Shown here: one piece after another, positions 62,267-64,000 of the stretch
Position numbering within the stretch: position 1 is the first letter of the stretch
Layout: every line of letters starts with the position of its first letter
DNA from: Cryobacterium sp. N22
Lineage (GTDB): Bacteria > Actinomycetota > Actinomycetes > Actinomycetales > Microbacteriaceae
Assembly: GCF_002929555.1 (NCBI RefSeq)
Contig: NZ_PJJP01000025.1
Location: forward strand, 10,796 to 74,795
Direction: 5' to 3'
DNA: 64,000 nucleotides
The notes under the pieces: model-generated
Databases searched by the model: none
What the model was told of the DNA's origin: nothing
The model's input: only the letters and a program-made list of their open reading frames with translations
Made by a program: the position numbers and the translations under genes

Positions 62267-63031
62267 GTGGCCTTCCCGGCAGATCGGATCCTCGTGGAGG
62301 CGCTCAACGAGCTCATAGTGTCCTGGGCGGCATCCCCCTTCGTGCTCGTCGTCGTTCTGCTCCTCGTGGCCCTCGACGGGTTCTTTCCGCCCATGCCCAG
62401 TGAATCCGTCGTGGTGGCCGTCGCCGCGATCGGGGTTGCCACCGGGACCCCGAATCCCTGGGTGGTGTTGCTTGTGGCGGCCATCGGCTCGTTCGTCGGT
62501 GACAACCTTGCCTTCTCCCTCGGCCGCAGGGTCGACCTCGATCGTTTCCGCTGGACACGCGGCCCGAGGGCGGCCAGGCTGCTCGAACGTGCTCGCGGCG
62601 CCCTCGACCGGCGTGCGGCATCCGTCATCCTCACGGCCCGATTCGTGCCGGTCGGGCGCGTCGCGGTCAATGTCATGGCCGGCTCGACCGGCTTTCCCCG
62701 ACGCCGTTTCGTGCCGCTCAGCGCCGTGTCAGGGGCGGCATGGGCCGGTTACTCGGTTCTCGTCGGCGTCTTCGCCGGCGCCTGGCTACGGGACCAACCC
62801 GTTCTGGGCGCTGTGCTCGCGGTTGCGGTCGCGCTCGCCGGAGGCGTGATCATCGATCTGGTCGTCAGAAGGACCCGTCGACGTCACGACAGCCGGTCCT
62901 ACGACGGCAGCACCGCCGCGATCGCACCCACCTCGATGAGGGCGCCAGGCACTCCGAGCCCCGCCACCAATGCCGCGGTCACCAGCGGTGGGGCACCCGG
63001 CCCCGCGAGCCGCGGCGCGATGGCGCCGTAG
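62267..63031 (+). CDS. DedA-family membrane protein
   Basis: A 254-residue protein with about five membrane helices. FFPPMPSESVVVAVAAIG and the FVPVGRVAVNVMAGSTG motif mark the DedA/SNARE-like group, which includes undecaprenyl-phosphate and lipid flippases. GTG 62267 is used; GTG 62294 is an alternative. The last ~45 residues are polar, Ala/Pro/Ser-rich and lie antisense to ridA, so the protein tail may be a recent extension. Confidence 0.85.
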   Translation: MAFPADRILVEALNELIVSWAASPFVLVVVLLLVALDGFFPPMPSESVVVAVAAIGVATGTPNPWVVLLVAAIGSFVGDNLAFSLGRRVDLDRFRWTRGPRAARLLERARGALDRRAASVILTARFVPVGRVAVNVMAGSTGFPRRRFVPLSAVSGAAWAGYSVLVGVFAGAWLRDQPVLGAVLAVAVALAGGVIIDLVVRRTRRRHDSRSYDGSTAAIAPTSMRAPGTPSPATNAAVTSGGAPGPASRGAMAP

Positions 63032-63300
63032 GCGGCGCCGAGGTCGGCATCCGCGGCGATGAACACCGTCCACTGCACGACGTCGGCGAGGGATGCGCCG
63101 GCGGCTTCAAGCGCGACAGCCACGTTCTCGACCGCCCGGCTGGATTGCTCGGCGACGTCGGTCGAGACGACAGCGCCGGTTTCGTCAACGCCGTTCTGGC
63201 CTCCGACATAGATGGTGGTGGCGCCGGCGGGAACTATCGCGACGTGACTGAACGCCGGGCTCACGACGAGTCCGGCGGGTTGCAAGCGGATGATGTCCAC
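62899..63300 (-). CDS. RidA-family protein (YjgF/UK114)
   Basis: A 133-residue protein of the Rid family: PAFSHVAIVPAGATTIYVGG, RAVENVAVALEAAGASLADV and VPGALIEVGAIAAV. The arginine typical of imine-hydrolysing RidA (in the R-E/N-G region near the end) is not seen, so the enzyme activity is uncertain and it may belong to a Rid1-7 subgroup. AAGGAG lies 5 nt before the GTG at 63300. It overlaps DedA by 133 bp. Confidence 0.87.
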   Translation of the reverse strand: MDIIRLQPAGLVVSPAFSHVAIVPAGATTIYVGGQNGVDETGAVVSTDVAEQSSRAVENVAVALEAAGASLADVVQWTVFIAADADLGAAYGAIAPRLAGPGAPPLVTAALVAGLGVPGALIEVGAIAAVLPS

Positions 63301-63652
63301 GGTGTCTCCTTCGTCTCGGGCTCCGCAGCGAGCAATCGGCGCCCGCTTCCTGGACGACACGCTACGCCGATATCGGGCCGGAGAGCGCGGAATCGGCCAG
63401 CGCGCCACGAGCGCCTAGCGCCGCCGAAAGGAACGCTGGGTGAACTCGCAGGAAAATAACGATTGGATAACTGGCGCTCCGTTACCTCTTCGTTATATAT
63501 TCGTAGTGCGTCAACCGTTTGCTGTGGCGGAAGACGCGAATGTGATTGCAGGACACTCTTGGTGCAAGGGAAGAGGGTCGGTCGTTTGCCTCTACGACCG
63601 GCCCTCAATCACGTTAACGGCCGGTAGGCGCGCCCGTGCCTGAGGCAGCCGT
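63301..63652. other. 350-bp gap with an AT-rich island and hairpin
   Basis: The region around 63450-63510 is markedly AT-rich for this genome and contains inverted TAACGA/TCGTTA arms. GGGTCGGTCGT (63575-63585) pairs with ACGACCGGCCC (63594-63604), a terminator-like stem without a strong T-run. A GTG reading frame at 63440-63643 (67 codons, AAAGGA upstream) exists but shows no recognisable protein pattern, and I do not call it a gene. Confidence 0.5.
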
Positions 63653-63908
63653 CCCGTTGGTCGAGCTTGTCGAGACCGCGCGAGACGACCTCGTGGGCGT
63701 GACGATCCCGTTGGTCGAGCTTGTCGAGACCGCGCGAGACGGCCTCGTGGGCGTGACGATCCCGTTGGTCGAGCTTGTCGAGACCGCGCGAGACGGCCTC
63801 GTGGGCGTGACGATCCCGTTGGTCGAGCTTGTCGAGACCCCGCGAGACGACCTCGTGGGCGTGACGATCCCGTTGGTCGAGCTTGTCGAGACCCAGCGAG
63901 ACGGCTAG
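63653..63908. repeat. 54-bp tandem repeat array (four full units plus a partial)
   Basis: Units start at 63653, 63707, 63761, 63815 and 63869, each beginning CCCGTTGGTCGAGCTTGTCG and ending in GGGCGTGACGAT, with one to three base changes between them. Each holds GGTCGAGCTTGTCGAGACC, which can fold as a small hairpin (TCGA/TCGA with outer GG/CC). The partial fifth unit runs through the stop codon of the response-regulator gene. No spacers, so not CRISPR. A single related copy lies in rhaEW. Confidence 0.95.
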
Positions 63909-64000
63909 AAGCGGTCGGGGCTGGGCGTGCTGGCCTGGCGGATCGACACGTCGGCGTGACGGTCGAAGCGGTAACCCACACCGCGCACCGTGCGCACGAT
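63905..64000 (-). CDS. OmpR/PhoB-type response regulator, C-terminal end (cut by window)
   Basis: Only the last 31 codons are inside the window. The minus strand reads IVRTVRGVGYRFDRHADVS and ends in a TAG at 63905-63907. RTVRGVGYRF is the conserved wing of the OmpR/PhoB DNA-binding domain. The receiver and start lie beyond 64000. The stop codon falls inside the last unit of the 54-bp repeat, so the final residues may have been reshaped by repeat expansion. Confidence 0.88.
   Translation of the reverse strand: MVRTVRGVGYRFDRHADVSIRQASTPSPDRF

Noticed and set aside
63440-63643. 67-codon gene in the 350-bp gap
   Set aside because: It has a plausible ribosome site but no recognisable pattern, and it runs through a terminator-like hairpin.
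63653-63908. CRISPR array
   Set aside because: Whole 54-bp units repeat with no unique spacers, and no cas genes are near.

Overview
The window is high-GC DNA with dense coding, many 4-bp ATGA/GTGA gene overlaps, frequent GTG starts and many promoter-like hexamers placed 6-7 nt before the start codon. Gene content (LldD with an LldR-type GntR, FBP-domain protein, DUF1918, DUF389, cell-wall LCP/M15/amidase proteins, CebEFG-like cellobiose operon, fused rhamnulose-phosphate aldolase/dehydrogenase) points to an actinobacterium, most likely the family Microbacteriaceae (Cryobacterium-like). This is an inference from gene style; no 16S or ribosomal marker is present. I see no prophage, transposase, integrase or restriction endonuclease: the window is ordinary chromosome with two sugar-utilisation islands.

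Layout. 1-300: tandem 19-bp repeats. 403-8884: small regulatory and metabolic units, including a GntR/membrane-protein pair with its own palindrome, an Lrp - dimethylargininase - ornithine aminotransferase arginine-catabolism unit, lactate dehydrogenase lldD behind an LldR-type regulator with a TGGTCTGACCA operator, a LysR-HTH-only protein and a PfpI-like protein. 8912-20183: a complete L-rhamnose system on the minus strand. A LacI-type regulator (19176-20183) is divergent from rhaT-rhaP-rhaQ-rhaS-rhaM, followed by rhaI-rhaEW-rhaB from a second promoter; both promoters carry matching LacI-type operators. The pathway would end in dihydroxyacetone phosphate plus L-lactate, and lldD lies about 2.4 kb beyond rhaB. 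20198-26409: MFS/MarR pair, alpha/beta hydrolase, LplB-LplA fusion, GNAT, orphan DNA methyltransferase coupled to an LLM oxidoreductase. 26441-32238: beta-glucoside operon (binding protein, two permeases, GH1 glucosidase, LacI regulator) from one strong promoter bracketed by two GAGAGCGCTCTC operators. 32322-36060: an NAD(P)-binding protein, a VanY-like peptidase and two paralogous secreted amidase-domain proteins. 36081-44103: phosphoglucomutase, prephenate dehydratase, lipid kinase, serS, HAD phosphatase, two tRNA-Ser genes and an LCP ligase. 44158-57068: scattered single genes, tRNA-Arg, an HxlR/QorB redox pair, esterase and MFS transporters. 57199-64000: a second lipid kinase, an ABC-2 exporter divergent from a NarL-type two-component system, DedA, RidA, a 54-bp tandem repeat and the 3' end of an OmpR-type regulator cut by the window edge.

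The most unusual non-coding signals are a family of four ~67-bp nested-palindrome elements (5122, 10440, 12638, 56127), two of them between the rhamnose genes; a second repeat family built on GGTCGAGCTTGTCGAGACC that is tandem at 63653-63908 and also appears inside the rhaEW reading frame; and stem-loops just behind both sugar-binding-protein genes. No wholly new defence or biosynthetic system was found.
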